DNA of 64,000 nucleotides from Massilia agrisoli (lineage in GTDB: Bacteria > Pseudomonadota > Gammaproteobacteria > Burkholderiales > Burkholderiaceae_D). Below the pieces are notes generated by a model. It did no database searches, had not been told where the DNA came from, and was given only the letters and a program-made list of their open reading frames with translations. The stretch is taken from NCBI RefSeq assembly GCF_020831365.1, contig NZ_JAJHPV010000020.1, forward strand, positions 410,627 through 474,626. The letters run 5' to 3'. Below are positions 45,679 to 56,200 of this stretch, piece after piece (within the stretch, counting starts at the first letter, position 1; each line of letters opens with the position of its first letter). Made by a program: the position numbers and the translations under genes.

Positions 45679-46662
45679 TTAGTTGGTGCCGGCTTGCCGT
45701 GCAATGAGCAGATTATCCACCAAGTCGAGCACGGCTGCTTGTTCGGCCTCCGGCGCAAACAGCGCCGCACGCGCGGCGCACTGCGCCTGCAGGCGCGCGA
45801 GGAAGGCGCGGTCCGCCATGCAGCGCTCCATCAGCGCCGCCAGCGCCGGCGCGTCGCCGACCGGGAAATAGCCTTCATAGTCGGCCCCCAGCATGCCGCG
45901 GTTGCCGTCGATGTCGCTGGCCAGCACCGGCACGCCGCTGGTGACGGCTTCGATAATCACATTGGCGCCGCCCTCCATCAGCGATGCGATCACCATCGCG
46001 TCGCTGCACGCGAGCGCCATGCGGGCTGCGTCGTGGTTCAGGTTGCCCATCCACTGGTAGCGCGGATCGGCTGCCGCCGTGGCCTCGGCCGATGTGCCGA
46101 GATGTGGATCGAGGGCGCCGCCGATATGGACGAAACGCGCGTGCTCATGCGTGACCAGCTGCGCCGCGCGCATGAAGGTCAGCGGATCTTTTTCGGGGCG
46201 CAGGTGGCCGATCATGGCGAACGTGAAGCCTTCGTCGCCGGGGGCGTGCGGCACCTGCGGCAGCGACGGCGCCGATTGCCAGATCACGCGCGCCTTTGCG
46301 CGGTATTCCGGCGGCAGCATCGCCAAGCCGGCTTCCTGCAGCAGCACCAGCACGCCGGCGCGCGCAAGCGAAGCCCGGGCGGCAGGATCGTCGTGGATGT
46401 CGCGGTACAGGTCGGTGCCGGTCAGGACCAGCACGCGCGGGCTGGCGGGATGGGCGTCGGCGAAGGTGGCCAGCGCGGCGGCGGAGCGGCGCGCGTGCAG
46501 CGCGATCAGCAGGTCGGGAGTGGCGCCGGTGACCGGGGTCCAGGAGGGGGCGATGTTGACGTCGTAGCGGGGCGTCAGGAAACGCGCCCACCGCATGGCG
46601 GTCTGCCAGTTGCCGTTATTTGCCTCGGCCAGCGCCGGGCTGACAATGGTTACGCGTTGCAC
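45679..46662 (-). CDS. senB: Glycosyltransferase, probable selenosugar synthase SenB
   Basis: 327 residues, GT-B fold glycosyltransferase of the GT4 kind. The C-terminal donor site shows [21 protein letters not shown] and [24 protein letters not shown]. The N-terminus [26 protein letters not shown] carries the GNWxTA-type loop. In the known pathway SenB joins selenophosphate-derived selenium to a UDP-sugar, forming a selenosugar. Position between senC and senA, all within 3.3 kb, supports that role over ordinary polysaccharide synthesis. Only 35 bp separate it from the divergent senA, so they probably share a regulatory region. Confidence 0.88.
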   Translation of the reverse strand: MQRVTIVSPALAEANNGNWQTAMRWARFLTPRYDVNIAPSWTPVTGATPDLLIALHARRSAAALATFADAHPASPRVLVLTGTDLYRDIHDDPAARASLARAGVLVLLQEAGLAMLPPEYRAKARVIWQSAPSLPQVPHAPGDEGFTFAMIGHLRPEKDPLTFMRAAQLVTHEHARFVHIGGALDPHLGTSAEATAAADPRYQWMGNLNHDAARMALACSDAMVIASLMEGGANVIIEAVTSGVPVLASDIDGNRGMLGADYEGYFPVGDAPALAALMERCMADRAFLARLQAQCAARAALFAPEAEQAAVLDLVDNLLIARQAGTN

Positions 46663-46697
46663 CGATACCGCTCCCTAAAAGTCGTTACAATCGTGCC

Positions 46698-47894
46698 ATG
46701 ACTCCAATTACTGCATCGTTCCGGCAGGCCAGGCCGCAGCAACTGGCCGAAGCGCTGCAGTCTGCCAGAAATTATACGCTGCGCCTGTTCGATTGCCTCG
46801 CCCATGCCGGCTACGACGTGGCGGCGCGGGTGCCGCACATCGCCACCATCAACCCGCCTTTGTGGGAACTGGGCCATACGGCCTGGTTCGCCGAGTGGTT
46901 TGTCCTGCGCCAGGCCGCCTCCAGCCATCCCGCCGACGCGGTCGGCCATTCACTGCTCACGCGCGGCGACGACTGGTTCGACTCGAATACGGTCGCGCAC
47001 CGCAGCCGCTGGACGCTGGACCTGCCCAACACCGGTTCGCTGAAAACCTACTGCAATGAAGTGCTCGACCGCGTAGTCGACAAGCTGTCGCGCGAAGCCA
47101 GCGTGGACGAGGCGCTGTACCCGTACCGGCTGGTGCTGGCGCACGAGGACATGCATGGCGAAGCCCTGCTGTACGCGATGCAGGTGCTGGGCGTGCAAGC
47201 GCCTGCGGAACTGATGCGCGACAGTGCGGCGGCGGTGGCGCCGCGCGAGATCGCCTATCCGGGCGGGACCATCCGGCTCGGCGGAGCGCAAGACAGCGGT
47301 TTTGTGTTCGACAACGAAAAAATGGCGCATCCGTGCTACGTGCCGCCGTTTGCGGTCGACGCGGGCCTGGTGACCAACGAGCAGTTCGCGCAATTCGTGG
47401 CCGATGGCGGATACCAGCGGGCAGGGTACTGGAGCCAGGCAGGCCAGGCCTGGCTGATGAGGCAGGAGCGGTCGGCGCCGCGCTACTGGCAGCGCGATGG
47501 CGGCCGCTGGCTGGCCAGCCGCTTTGGCAGGCTGCAGACGCTGGACCCGCATGAGGCGGTGCGCCACGTAAGCTTGTACGAGGCGCAGGCGTACTGCATG
47601 TGGGCGGGGCGGCGCCTGCCCACCGAAGCGGAGTGGGAGTATGCGGCGCTGTCGGGGCAGCCGGGTTTCAGCTGGGGCCAGCTGTGGGAATGGACTGCCT
47701 CGCCGTTCGAGCCGTATCCCGGATTCGAGGCGGGGCCTTACCGCGAGTATTCGGCGCCATCGTTCATGACCCACCAGGTGCTGCGGGGAGCGTCATTTGC
47801 GACCCCGTCGCGGTTTGGGTCGGCGCGCTTCCGGAATTTCTATTTGCCGGAGCGCGACGATATTTTTGCGGGCTTTCGCACCTGCGCGTACTGA
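46698..47894 (+). CDS. senA: EgtB-like nonhaem iron enzyme, probable selenoneine synthase SenA
   Basis: 398 residues. DinB-like N-terminal part with [16 protein letters not shown] and [16 protein letters not shown] near residue 148, keeping the HxxxHxE iron ligands; then a formylglycine-generating-enzyme-like domain ([29 protein letters not shown]). The end, [20 protein letters not shown], differs from the RNFFPAGARWQFSGIRLA close of the EgtB at 39182, which fits a separate substrate. SenA joins the selenosugar to hercynine under O2 to give the selenoneine precursor. Followed by a terminator; divergent from senB. Confidence 0.88.
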   Translation: MTPITASFRQARPQQLAEALQSARNYTLRLFDCLAHAGYDVAARVPHIATINPPLWELGHTAWFAEWFVLRQAASSHPADAVGHSLLTRGDDWFDSNTVAHRSRWTLDLPNTGSLKTYCNEVLDRVVDKLSREASVDEALYPYRLVLAHEDMHGEALLYAMQVLGVQAPAELMRDSAAAVAPREIAYPGGTIRLGGAQDSGFVFDNEKMAHPCYVPPFAVDAGLVTNEQFAQFVADGGYQRAGYWSQAGQAWLMRQERSAPRYWQRDGGRWLASRFGRLQTLDPHEAVRHVSLYEAQAYCMWAGRRLPTEAEWEYAALSGQPGFSWGQLWEWTASPFEPYPGFEAGPYREYSAPSFMTHQVLRGASFATPSRFGSARFRNFYLPERDDIFAGFRTCAY

Positions 47895-47898
47895 CCAA

Positions 47899-47930
47899 AA
47901 AAAACGGCTACCGAAGTAGCCGTTCTTGCT
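47899..47930. terminator. Bidirectional terminator between senA and the DEAD-box gene
   Basis: AACGGCTAC (47903-47911), loop CGAA, GTAGCCGTT (47916-47924). Eight A residues on the left become a T-run for the minus-strand helicase transcript; the right side (CTTGCTT) is weaker for senA. Confidence 0.85.
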
Positions 47931-47945
47931 TAACCGTTTAGCCGA

Positions 47946-49325
47946 TTAACGGTCGCCATACGTGCGGCGCGCGCCGTCGGCCGAACGCGGGTTCGAACCT
48001 TTGTAGCCGCCGCCCGCAGGGGCGCCTTCACGGCGCGGCGCGCCTGGCTTGCTGAAGGTGCGCTGGCCTGGCTTGGCGCCGGTGCGGTTGTCGCCCGGCT
48101 TCCAGCTGCCTGGACGTGCCGCCGAACGTGGCGCCGAAGCGGTGCGCTTTGGCTCGAAACCTTCAATGACATTCACCGGGATCAGCTGCTTGGTGAAGCG
48201 CTCGATACGCTTGACGTTCATGCCTTCGGCATGGTTCACCAGCGAGATCGCCAGGCCGTTGCGGCCAGCACGGCCGGTACGGCCGATGCGGTGAACGTAG
48301 TCCTCAGGGAACTTCGGCAGGTCGTAGTTGAACACGTGCGTGATCGTCGGAACGTCGATGCCGCGTGCCGCCACGTCGGTTGCTACCAGTACCTTCACGT
48401 TACCGCGGCGCAGGCCGTCGAGCGTGCGGTTACGGGCGCCCTGGTGCATGTCGCCATGCAGTGCGGCAGCCGAGAAACCGGCGATGTTCAGGCGGTCGGC
48501 GATGGTGTCGGCGTCACGCTTGGTGGCGGTGAACACAACAGCCTGGTCGAGCGTTTCGTCGCGCAGCAGGTGGTCCAGCAGGCGATTCTTGTGCGACAGG
48601 TCGTCGACGAAGTGAACGCGCTGCACGATGTTTTCGTGCTTGCTCGACGAGCTGGTGATCTGGATCACCATCGGGTCCTTGGTGATGCGGCGCGCCATGT
48701 TGCCGACCATGCCGTCCAGGGTTGCCGAGAACAGCATCGTCTGGCGGCCTTCTGGCGTTGCAGCGATGATCTTCTCGATGTCGTCGATGAAACCCATGTC
48801 CAGCATGCGGTCAGCTTCGTCCAGCACCAGGATTTCCAGTTGCGAGAAATCGATCTTGCCCGATTCCATGTGGTCGATCAGGCGGCCTGGGGTGGCGACC
48901 AGGATTTCAGGATTCTTGGCCAGCAGTTGCATCTGCTTCGGGTAAGGCATGCCGCCCAGGATCGATACAGCGCGGATGCGGCGGATCTGGGTGCCGTATT
49001 TTTCGGTTGCGGTGGTCACTTGCAGTGCCAGTTCGCGGGTTGGGGTCAGCACCAGCATTTTTGGCTGTGCTGCCTTGAAACGTGGACGCTCGCCAGGGGC
49101 GCCGCGCGGGGCGACAGGCGCTTGCTCGGCGCTAGCCAGCTTGTGCAGGGCAGGCAGCATGAATGCCGCGGTCTTGCCCGAACCGGTCTGCGAGGAAACC
49201 AGCAGGTCGCGGCCCGCGATACCCGCAGGAATCGCTTGCTCTTGTACAGGGGTCGGCTTGGTGTAGCCGGCGTCGGTCGCTGCTTTTACGATAGACGCGT
49301 GGAGGCCTAATGCTTCAAAACTCAT
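47946..49325 (-). CDS. DEAD-box RNA helicase, RhlE-like
   Basis: 459 residues. All helicase motifs are visible: Q-motif TPVQEQAIP, motif I SQTGSGKT, PTRELALQV, TPGRLIDH, motif II DEAD, motif III SAT, and in domain 2 ATDVAARGIDVP and HRIGRTGRAGR. A basic, Gly/Arg/Pro-rich tail (residues ~400-459) binds RNA. It remodels RNA or ribosome intermediates, often in cold. A long leader upstream (about 350 bp) and a terminator downstream suggest a single-gene unit. Confidence 0.95.
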   Translation of the reverse strand: MSFEALGLHASIVKAATDAGYTKPTPVQEQAIPAGIAGRDLLVSSQTGSGKTAAFMLPALHKLASAEQAPVAPRGAPGERPRFKAAQPKMLVLTPTRELALQVTTATEKYGTQIRRIRAVSILGGMPYPKQMQLLAKNPEILVATPGRLIDHMESGKIDFSQLEILVLDEADRMLDMGFIDDIEKIIAATPEGRQTMLFSATLDGMVGNMARRITKDPMVIQITSSSSKHENIVQRVHFVDDLSHKNRLLDHLLRDETLDQAVVFTATKRDADTIADRLNIAGFSAAALHGDMHQGARNRTLDGLRRGNVKVLVATDVAARGIDVPTITHVFNYDLPKFPEDYVHRIGRTGRAGRNGLAISLVNHAEGMNVKRIERFTKQLIPVNVIEGFEPKRTASAPRSAARPGSWKPGDNRTGAKPGQRTFSKPGAPRREGAPAGGGYKGSNPRSADGARRTYGDR

Positions 49326-49679
49326 TGTTTTCTTTTCTTTCGGTATAGATCAGCGCCCGGGCAAAAAATGCCTTCGAGCGCAAAATAGCAACGCCAACCA
49401 ACACAACGAAATGACTCTGAGATGAAAAAGAAATTTCGGCACAAAAGCTTTGCGCCGGGACGGTGTCAGGTTCGACACACAAGGCGGGAGGGCTTTATTG
49501 AGGCTGTCCGGTGGACATGCCTAGGCTTGCGAAGCTGCTAGTTTTACTGCTTTGTAACTGCGTATTGCCATCGCTAAGCTAATTTGCGAGAAACGTATTG
49601 CAGCGCACAAATGGAACTATACAGTAGTTTCACTGTACTTGCACGGAATTATCCCGGTTCGTGCGCGGGTGCTGCGGAA
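49326..49679 (-). other. Intergenic region upstream of the DEAD-box gene
   Basis: About 350 bp without a credible gene; a 68-residue plus-strand ORF at 49584 has no ribosome-binding site. It probably carries the helicase promoter and a long 5' untranslated leader, as is common for cold-regulated helicase genes. No promoter was clear enough to place. Confidence 0.4.
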
Positions 49680-49721
49680 AGACAAAGGGCGCGCGCCGCA
49701 CCCGAGTGCTGGCGCGCGCCC
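49680..49721 (-). terminator. Terminator of the lytic transglycosylase gene
   Basis: On the minus strand GGGCGCGCGCC (49721-49711) pairs with GGCGCGCGCCC (49697-49687), followed by TTTGTC. Very GC-rich stem 13 bp past the mltD stop. Confidence 0.85.
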
Positions 49722-49734
49722 GTTCGGGAATGGC

Positions 49735-51078
49735 TTAGCGGCGTTTTGGCGCCTTCGACTTGGCCGAGCTGCGGCTCATGCGGCTCTTGATCGACGCGAC
49801 CTTGGCCTTCACCTTCTGGGCGTTGGTCATTTTCTTCTTGCCGCGCTTGCTGGCAACGCGCTCCGCTTCAAACGCCATCACCGCGTTGTCGATGACATGC
49901 TCGGCGATGTCGGAATTGATCGTCGCCGAGGTGCGCGGCACCAGGATGGTCGAGCCAGCCTTCAGGACGGTACGGGCCGGAATGTTATTGGCCTGGCGAA
50001 TCACTTCCGGGGTCGTGCCGAAGCGCGATGCCAGGGTGGCGATGCTTTCCCTGGCGCCGGTAATCTTGTGCGTGGTCCAGGTCGAAAGCGCCTGGCCCCA
50101 CTGCGCGAGATTCACGTGGAATTTCTCCGCGTTCTCTTTTGGCAGCAAGATCTTGGTACGCTCGCCGCCGGTGATCACCGGGCGGTTGAACTGCGGGTTG
50201 AGCGCCTTGAATTCGTCTTCCGACAGCTCGGCCAGCTGGGCCGCGATGGCCAGGTCGATGTCGCTGGTCTTGTCGATGACCGTGAAGTAGGGCTGGTTAT
50301 CGATGACCGGCAGCGATACGCCATAGTGAGCCGGATTGTTGACGATATTCTTGACTGCCTGCAGCTTCGGCACGTAGTTGCGGGTTTCCGCAGGCATGTG
50401 CGCGGCCAGGCTTTCGAAGTCGGTCGGCTTGCCCAGCGCCTGGTTTTTCTTGATGGCGCGCTGGACGTTGCCTTCGCCCCAGTTATAAGCGGCCAGTGCA
50501 AGCTGCCAGTCGCCGAACATCACGTACAGCTTTTGCAGGTAGGTCAGGGCGGCGTCGGTCGAGGCCAGCACGCCGCGGCGCTCGTCCTTGAACATGTTCT
50601 GCTTCAGGTCGTAATCGCGGCCGGTGCCGGGAACGAACTGCCACATGCCGGCAGCGTCAGCGCTGGAATAGGCTTGTGGATTAAAGGCCGATTCGATGAT
50701 CGGCAGCAGCGCCAGCTCGGTCGGCATGCCGCGCTTTTCCAGTTCCTGGACGACGTGGAACATGTAGCGCGATGCGCGGGTGGATACGCGCGCCAGGTAA
50801 TCAGGGCGGGTGCTGTACCACTTGACGTGGTTGCCGACGAGGGAATTGTCGATGTCGGGAATGGCGTAACCGGTGCGGATACGGCCCCAGACGTCGGTTT
50901 CCTTGAACTCGTCGGCTTTAATGCTTGGGTAGGGAGTGAGCGCAGGCTTGGCTGCGGCAGGCGCCGCGGCGCTTGCCACCGGCGCGGATGACGCGAAATC
51001 AGCGGTCGCTTGGGCGATGGGAGCCAGGGATACAAGCAGTGCTGCCAGTGCGATGGTAGTACGGGTGTATGTTTGCAT
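49735..51078 (-). CDS. mltD: Membrane-bound lytic murein transglycosylase, MltD type
   Basis: 447 residues with a signal peptide (TTIALAALLVSLAPIAQA). The SLT domain shows LALLPIIESAFNPQAYSS with the catalytic Glu in ESAF, AAGMWQFVPGTGRDYDL and ALAAYNWGEGNVQRAI. A LysM-like repeat near residue 345 (HKITGARESIATLASRFGTTPEVI) binds glycan. The C-terminal ~50 residues are strongly basic (KRGKKKMTNAQKVKAK). It cleaves glycan strands to 1,6-anhydro ends in the periplasm. No lipobox was seen, so it may be soluble. Confidence 0.92.
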   Translation of the reverse strand: MQTYTRTTIALAALLVSLAPIAQATADFASSAPVASAAAPAAAKPALTPYPSIKADEFKETDVWGRIRTGYAIPDIDNSLVGNHVKWYSTRPDYLARVSTRASRYMFHVVQELEKRGMPTELALLPIIESAFNPQAYSSADAAGMWQFVPGTGRDYDLKQNMFKDERRGVLASTDAALTYLQKLYVMFGDWQLALAAYNWGEGNVQRAIKKNQALGKPTDFESLAAHMPAETRNYVPKLQAVKNIVNNPAHYGVSLPVIDNQPYFTVIDKTSDIDLAIAAQLAELSEDEFKALNPQFNRPVITGGERTKILLPKENAEKFHVNLAQWGQALSTWTTHKITGARESIATLASRFGTTPEVIRQANNIPARTVLKAGSTILVPRTSATINSDIAEHVIDNAVMAFEAERVASKRGKKKMTNAQKVKAKVASIKSRMSRSSAKSKAPKRR

Positions 51079-51510
51079 AGCTTTCCATTGTTGCGTCCAA
51101 GAACTTCAGACTTACATGAACAAAGCCGAGTGTACGTAGGACTTGTTCCCGTCGTCAAGCGTTTTGGCATTGCCGCAGGCAAATTTATTGGCAACTTTTT
51201 CCGGCTGAGTTATCAAATGATAAATGGGGGTATGTGAAAAAAATGCCACTTTGTCATCGGTGAAAACAGGCCGCTTTCCTTGGTACCCCCTGGGGGTATG
51301 TGCAAATTCTTCCTATGAACGAAAGCGCTAACCCGGCAGGTAGCGGCCCATTGCCGTACATGGCACGGGTTGCGAAAAGTTTAACTCTACCTGCGCTGCG
51401 TATCGACGTCTTTAGGCGATGTCTGAACAGGCCATAAACTATGAGCCGGCGCAAAGAGTGCGTACAATCTGGTTTTGCGCGAGCATCCTCTTTTAGTTGA
51501 AAGCAAGACC
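51079..51510. other. Divergent intergenic region with repeated G-rich motif
   Basis: 432 bp between mltD and DUF1415 without a gene. TGGGGGTATGTG occurs twice (51225-51236 and 51291-51302, 66 bp apart), and the second copy forms half of the odd palindrome TACCCCCTGGGGGTA (51284-51298). These could be operator sites for either gene. Confidence 0.45.
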
Positions 51511-52080
51511 ATGAGCACCCCGAATTTGAACGCCGACGACGACCAGATCATTGCGGCCACCGAGCGCTGGCTGGAGAAAGCGGTGATCGGCCTGAACCTC
51601 TGTCCATTCGCCAAGGCAGTGCATGTCAAAAAGCAGGTCCGCTACGTGGTGTCGAACGCAACCACGGTGGAAGCCCTGCTTGAAACCCTGATGAACGAGC
51701 TGCAATACCTGTCCGACACGCCGGCGGAACAAGTCGACACGACCCTGTTGATCCACCCGTTCGTGTTGAATGACTTCGCCGACTACAACGAATTCCTCGA
51801 CGTGGCTGACGCGGCGGTGGAAGACATGCAGCTCGACGGCGAGATCCAGGTAGCCAGTTTTCATCCGCAATACCAGTTTGCCGACACCGACATCAACGAC
51901 ATCGGCAACTACACCAACCGCGCGCCTTACCCGATCCTGCACCTGCTGCGCGAGGACAGCATCGAACGCGCGGTCGAAGCCTTCCCCGAAGCAAGCGAGA
52001 TCTTCGAAAAGAACATTGAAACGATGGAAAAGCTTGGCCATGACGGCTGGGATGCGCTCGATGTCGGCCCAGCCAAATAA
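51511..52080 (+). CDS. DUF1415 family protein
   Basis: 189 residues from ATG 51511. Opens with ATERWLEKAVIGLNLCPFAKAV, containing the conserved LNLCPFA, and includes LIHPFVLNDFADYNEFLD, ASFHPQYQFADT and NRAPYPILHLLRE, all standard DUF1415 blocks. Cytoplasmic, function unknown. Followed 7 bp later by the DUF1289 gene, likely one operon. Confidence 0.9.
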   Translation: MSTPNLNADDDQIIAATERWLEKAVIGLNLCPFAKAVHVKKQVRYVVSNATTVEALLETLMNELQYLSDTPAEQVDTTLLIHPFVLNDFADYNEFLDVADAAVEDMQLDGEIQVASFHPQYQFADTDINDIGNYTNRAPYPILHLLREDSIERAVEAFPEASEIFEKNIETMEKLGHDGWDALDVGPAK

Positions 52081-52087
52081 GGAAGTG

Positions 52088-52285
52088 ATGACGGAAGAAG
52101 AAAAGCTGCCGGAGCGGCCGGACACGCCCTGCGTGGCGGTCTGTTCGACAACCTTCGACGAAATTTGCCGCGGATGCGGGCGCTCGGTTGTCGAGGTCGC
52201 GCACTGGGTATCGATGGGAGCTGCGGAGAAGGAGCGCGTCTGGAAGCGCATCCTCGCGCAAGGCTACCCGCGCCGCAACAAATAA
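52088..52285 (+). CDS. DUF1289 family small cysteine-rich protein
   Basis: 65 residues. The pattern TPCVAVCSTTFDEICRGCGRSVVE gives four cysteines arranged Cx3C...Cx2C, plus the family's typical W in EVAHWVSM. Probably binds a metal or cluster. Immediately downstream of the DUF1415 gene, a frequent pairing in betaproteobacteria. Confidence 0.88.
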   Translation: MTEEEKLPERPDTPCVAVCSTTFDEICRGCGRSVVEVAHWVSMGAAEKERVWKRILAQGYPRRNK

Positions 52286-52329
52286 CGAGACCGCAGCTGG
52301 TTAACATTCGGCAGGCCATCAATTTCTGA

Positions 52330-52563
52330 TGCCTCCAAGTTCGGGGTCAGACCCCGAATGCTAAGTGCTTGATTTTGCAGCGGTCGCTGGAATTAATAGC
52401 TGCCGATAAAATCTTTTTTGCCGATCTCGACACCGTTGTGGCGCAGTGCCTCCAAGTTCGGGGTCAGACCCCGAATGCTAAGTGCTTGATTTTGCAGCGG
52501 TCGCTGGAATTAATAGCTGCCGATAAAATCTTTTTTGCCGATCTCGACACCGTTGTGGCGCAG
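52330..52563. repeat. Exact tandem duplication, two 117-bp copies with REP-like core
   Basis: 52330-52446 and 52447-52563 are identical. Each copy contains the 19-bp perfect palindrome TTCGGGGTCAGACCCCGAA and about 55 bp copied from the 3' end of the minus-strand DUF1993 gene, so the left copy holds a detached duplicate of that gene's last codons. Confidence 0.95.
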
Positions 52564-53016
52564 CAGGGCGTAAGCGGTGGTGGCGTGGAAATAGAAGTGC
52601 GGCATCGCGTAATGCACCAGGTAGTCCTGGCCCTTGAATTCGCGCACCTTGGCGCCGCTGCCGGTGACGATGTCGCGCTGGTCGCTCGCTTCGATGGCGT
52701 CGCGCGGCAGGTCGCTGATGAAGGCGACGGTGCGGGCGATGCGTTCGCGCAGGTCGGCGAAGCTCTTTTCGGTGTCCTCGTAGCGCGGTACTTCAACCCC
52801 GGCCAGGCGGGCCGAACAACCCTTTGCGAAATCGGTCGCCACCTGCACCTGGCGGAGGAACGGGAACATGTCCGGATACAGCCGAGCCTGCAAAAGGGCC
52901 GCAGGATCGATATTTTTTTCGTTGGCGTGGGTTTCTGCCTTGTCGATGATCGCGGCCAGGCTGTTCAGGATCTGGGTGAAAACAGGCACGGATGCCTCGT
53001 ACATTGAAAAACTCAT
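52510..53016 (-). CDS. DUF1993 family protein
   Basis: 168 residues from ATG 53016 (MSFSMYEASVPVFTQILNSL). Helical throughout with ARLYPDMFPFLRQVQVATDFAKG and FYFHATTAYALLRHNGVEIGKKDF, the standard DUF1993/DinB-like four-helix layout. Conserved His residues near the C-terminus (HYAMPHFYFH) could bind a metal. Function unknown. Its final codons lie inside the tandem duplication. Confidence 0.88.
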   Translation of the reverse strand: MSFSMYEASVPVFTQILNSLAAIIDKAETHANEKNIDPAALLQARLYPDMFPFLRQVQVATDFAKGCSARLAGVEVPRYEDTEKSFADLRERIARTVAFISDLPRDAIEASDQRDIVTGSGAKVREFKGQDYLVHYAMPHFYFHATTAYALLRHNGVEIGKKDFIGSY

Positions 53017-53251
53017 GGGTATTCCTCGTTGAAAGATGCTGCGATAATAGCAAGCTGGCGGGCTTTGCGCTGGAGGCCCCAATTCTCACCCTTTGTCACA
53101 GTGGTGTTGCGTCAAATTACGCAAGATGTCTGAATATGTCTCTTGTCTTGACGTAGGTGTTGAACTTGCCATAGAGTAATTATCTTCTACAGAAATGATG
53201 GCGCACAGGTCTCGGACTTCCCGGGGATAGTAAATATGGTAATGCCACTGC

Positions 53252-56200
53252 ATGCATAGCACTCCCTATCGACAATTTCGCGCCAGGCTGGGAATTCTGT
53301 ACGGACGGTCAATCTACGGCGCACTGCTGCTGGTCGTGGTTGGCGGCCTGGTATTCCCGGCGATTATCGGCAGCTATCTGCTGATCGGCGTGCAGGAACA
53401 GAAGTCGGCCCAGACCGCGCTCAATGAATCGCTCCAGCGCAATGCCGACATCCTCGCACTCGGCATGCAGGAATCACTCTGGAACATGAACGCCGAGTCG
53501 GCCCATTCGCTGGTCGATTCCGTCATGCGCGACCCGTCCGTGCTGCGGGTGCAGGTGATCGGCCAGGCCGACACCCAGTTCATGAACGTGCAGTCACCCA
53601 ATCGCCAGGTCGGCAATGTCTACCACGCCGAACGCGACATCCTGGTGCGCGGCGAACGTATCGGCCGCATCCTGGTCGAGATGGACGACGCCCGCAGCCA
53701 GCAGGACCTGCGCAGCAAGCAGTCGAAATACGCGCTGGTGCTGGCCGGGCAGATCACCATCTCGCTGCTGCTGATTATCCTGTTCCTTAACCGCCGCCTG
53801 ATGGGGCCGATGCGCAAGCTGATGTCGTTCTCCGACCGGCTCTCGCGCGGCGATTTCGAAACCCACCTCGACCTCGATGGCAATGACGAACTGGGACGCC
53901 TCGGCAGCCAGATGGAGCAGATGCGGATCGCGATCAAGCACCTGTTCGAGGACATCGGCCGGCGCGAGGAACGCTTCCGCACCATCGTGACGCAGGTGCC
54001 CGGCGCGGTGTTCCGCGTGCGCCTGGGCGGCCCGGTCGATTTCGTCAGCGACGCAATCGAAGACATTTCCGGCTACCCGGCTGCGCAGTTCATGCGCGGC
54101 ACCGTCGACGCCTGGTCCGACATGGTCGCGCCGGAACACCGGCGCCTGCAGTATGGCGCCGTGCGCGAGGCTGGCCGCACCGGCAATCCGTACGAGATCG
54201 AATACCGCATCCGTGACGCCACCGGCACCGAACGCTGGGTCTCCGAAAAAGGCCATCCACGCATGGACGCCGCAGGCAAGGTTGAATGGATCGACGGCAT
54301 CCTGACCGACATCAGCGAGCGCAAACACAATGAGATGCGCATCGAAGGCCTGCTCGCCGAGCAAAGCGCGATCCTCGACAACGTGATGTTCGGCGTGATG
54401 TTCGTGCGCGGCCGCCACGTGGTATCGGCAAACCGCCGCTGTGAGGACCTGTTTGGCTACGGGAGCGGCGAACTGACCGGCGTGTCGGTCGAAGTCTTCT
54501 TCAACTCGCGCATGGATTACGAGATGGCCGGCATGCGCGAGCACCCGAGCCTGGCCCAGGGCCGCGATTTCAGCGAAGAGCGTGAGTACCGCAAGCGCGA
54601 TGGCACCACGTTCTGGTGCATGGTCAGCGGCTGCGCGCTCGATCCGCTCCAGCCAAATGAGGGCAGCATCTGGGTGTACGCGGACATCAGCGAACGCAAA
54701 CAGGCCGAAGAAAAGCTGCGCTTGTCCGCCACCGTGCTCGAACATATCGCCGACGGCGTCATGGTGGTCGACACCGAACGGCGCATCGTCGCGGTCAACC
54801 CTGCCTTCACGCAGATCACCGGCTACACCGAATACGAGGCGCTCGGCCACCCGGCCAGTATCACGCGCTCGGAGCGGCACGAACAGTCGTTCCACGAATC
54901 CATGTGGGCGGAACTCAACAGCGTGGGATTCTGGCGCGGCGAGATCTGGAACCGGCGCAAGAACGGCGAGGTGTACCCGGAGTGGCTTACCGTGTCTGCG
55001 GTTCGCGACAGCAAAGGCCGCATCACCCATTACGTCGGCGTGTTCAGCGACATCACGGCAGTCAAGGAGTCGCAGGAAAAGCTCGATCACATGGCGCACC
55101 ACGACCCGCTGACCGCGCTGCCGAACCGCCTGCTGTTCCACGACCGCCTCCAGCACGCGCTGCAGCGCGCCGGCCGCCTCGACGAGCAGCTTGCGGTGCT
55201 GTTCATCGACCTTGACCGCTTCAAGAACGTTAACGACACGCTCGGCCACCATGTCGGCGACGAGCTGCTGATCCAGGTTGCGGGCGCCTTGTCGGCGCGG
55301 CTGCGCGAAGGCGATACCCTGGCCCGCCTTGGCGGCGATGAATTCATCGTCCTGCTTGAAAATGTGGACGGCGCCTACGGCGCCGGGCTGGTCGCCGAGA
55401 AGCTGATGGCCATGTTCGAGCAGCCGTTCATCGTGTCCGACTACGAGCTGTTCGTCACCGGCAGCGTCGGTATCAGCCTGTACCCGAACGACGCCACCGA
55501 CCTGAATATGCTGATCCGCAATGCCGACGTGGCCATGTACCAGGCCAAGGCGCGCGGGCGCAACGGCTACCAGTTCTACGCGCCGTCGATGACGGGCGAA
55601 GGCGTTGAACGCCTGCGCCTCGAAGCCATGCTGCGCCGCTCGATCGAGAAGAACGAGATTTTCCTGAACTACCAGCCGCAGGTTGAAATCGACACCGGCC
55701 GCCTGATCGGCGTCGAAGCGCTGGTGCGCTGGAACAGCCCGGAGCTGGGCGTGGTGCCGCCGTTTCGCTTTATCCCCCTGGCTGAAGACATCGGCTTTAT
55801 CAGCCAGCTTGGCAAGTGGGTGCTGTACGAAGCATGCCGCCAGATGATCCGCTGGGAAGAGCAGGGCCTGTCGGTGCCCAAGATCGCAGTCAACCTGTCG
55901 GTTAAGCAGTTCGAGCGGGGCAGCATCGCCACCATGGTGGCCGACGTGCTTGCCGAAACGGGCCTCGACCCGCAGCGCCTCCAGCTTGAAGTCACCGAGT
56001 CCGTGATCATGAATACCGGCGATGCGCTGGCTTTCATCAACGACCTGCACGCCATTGGCGTTGGGCTGGCAATCGACGATTTCGGCACCGGCTATTCGTC
56101 ACTGGCTTACCTGAAGCAGATGCCGGTGCAGACGCTGAAGATAGACCGCAGCTTCATCAAGGACATCTCGACCGACATCAACGACGAAGCGATCACGATC

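Noticed and set aside
52369..53007. 212-residue plus-strand frame over the duplication
   Set aside because: It repeats itself only because of the tandem duplication and is antisense to the DUF1993 gene.
53594..56050. 818-residue open frame on the minus strand
   Set aside because: It is antisense to the PAS-GGDEF-EAL gene, whose motifs are clear; the minus reading is His/Val/Ala/Gln-rich with no domain and reflects GC-biased third positions.
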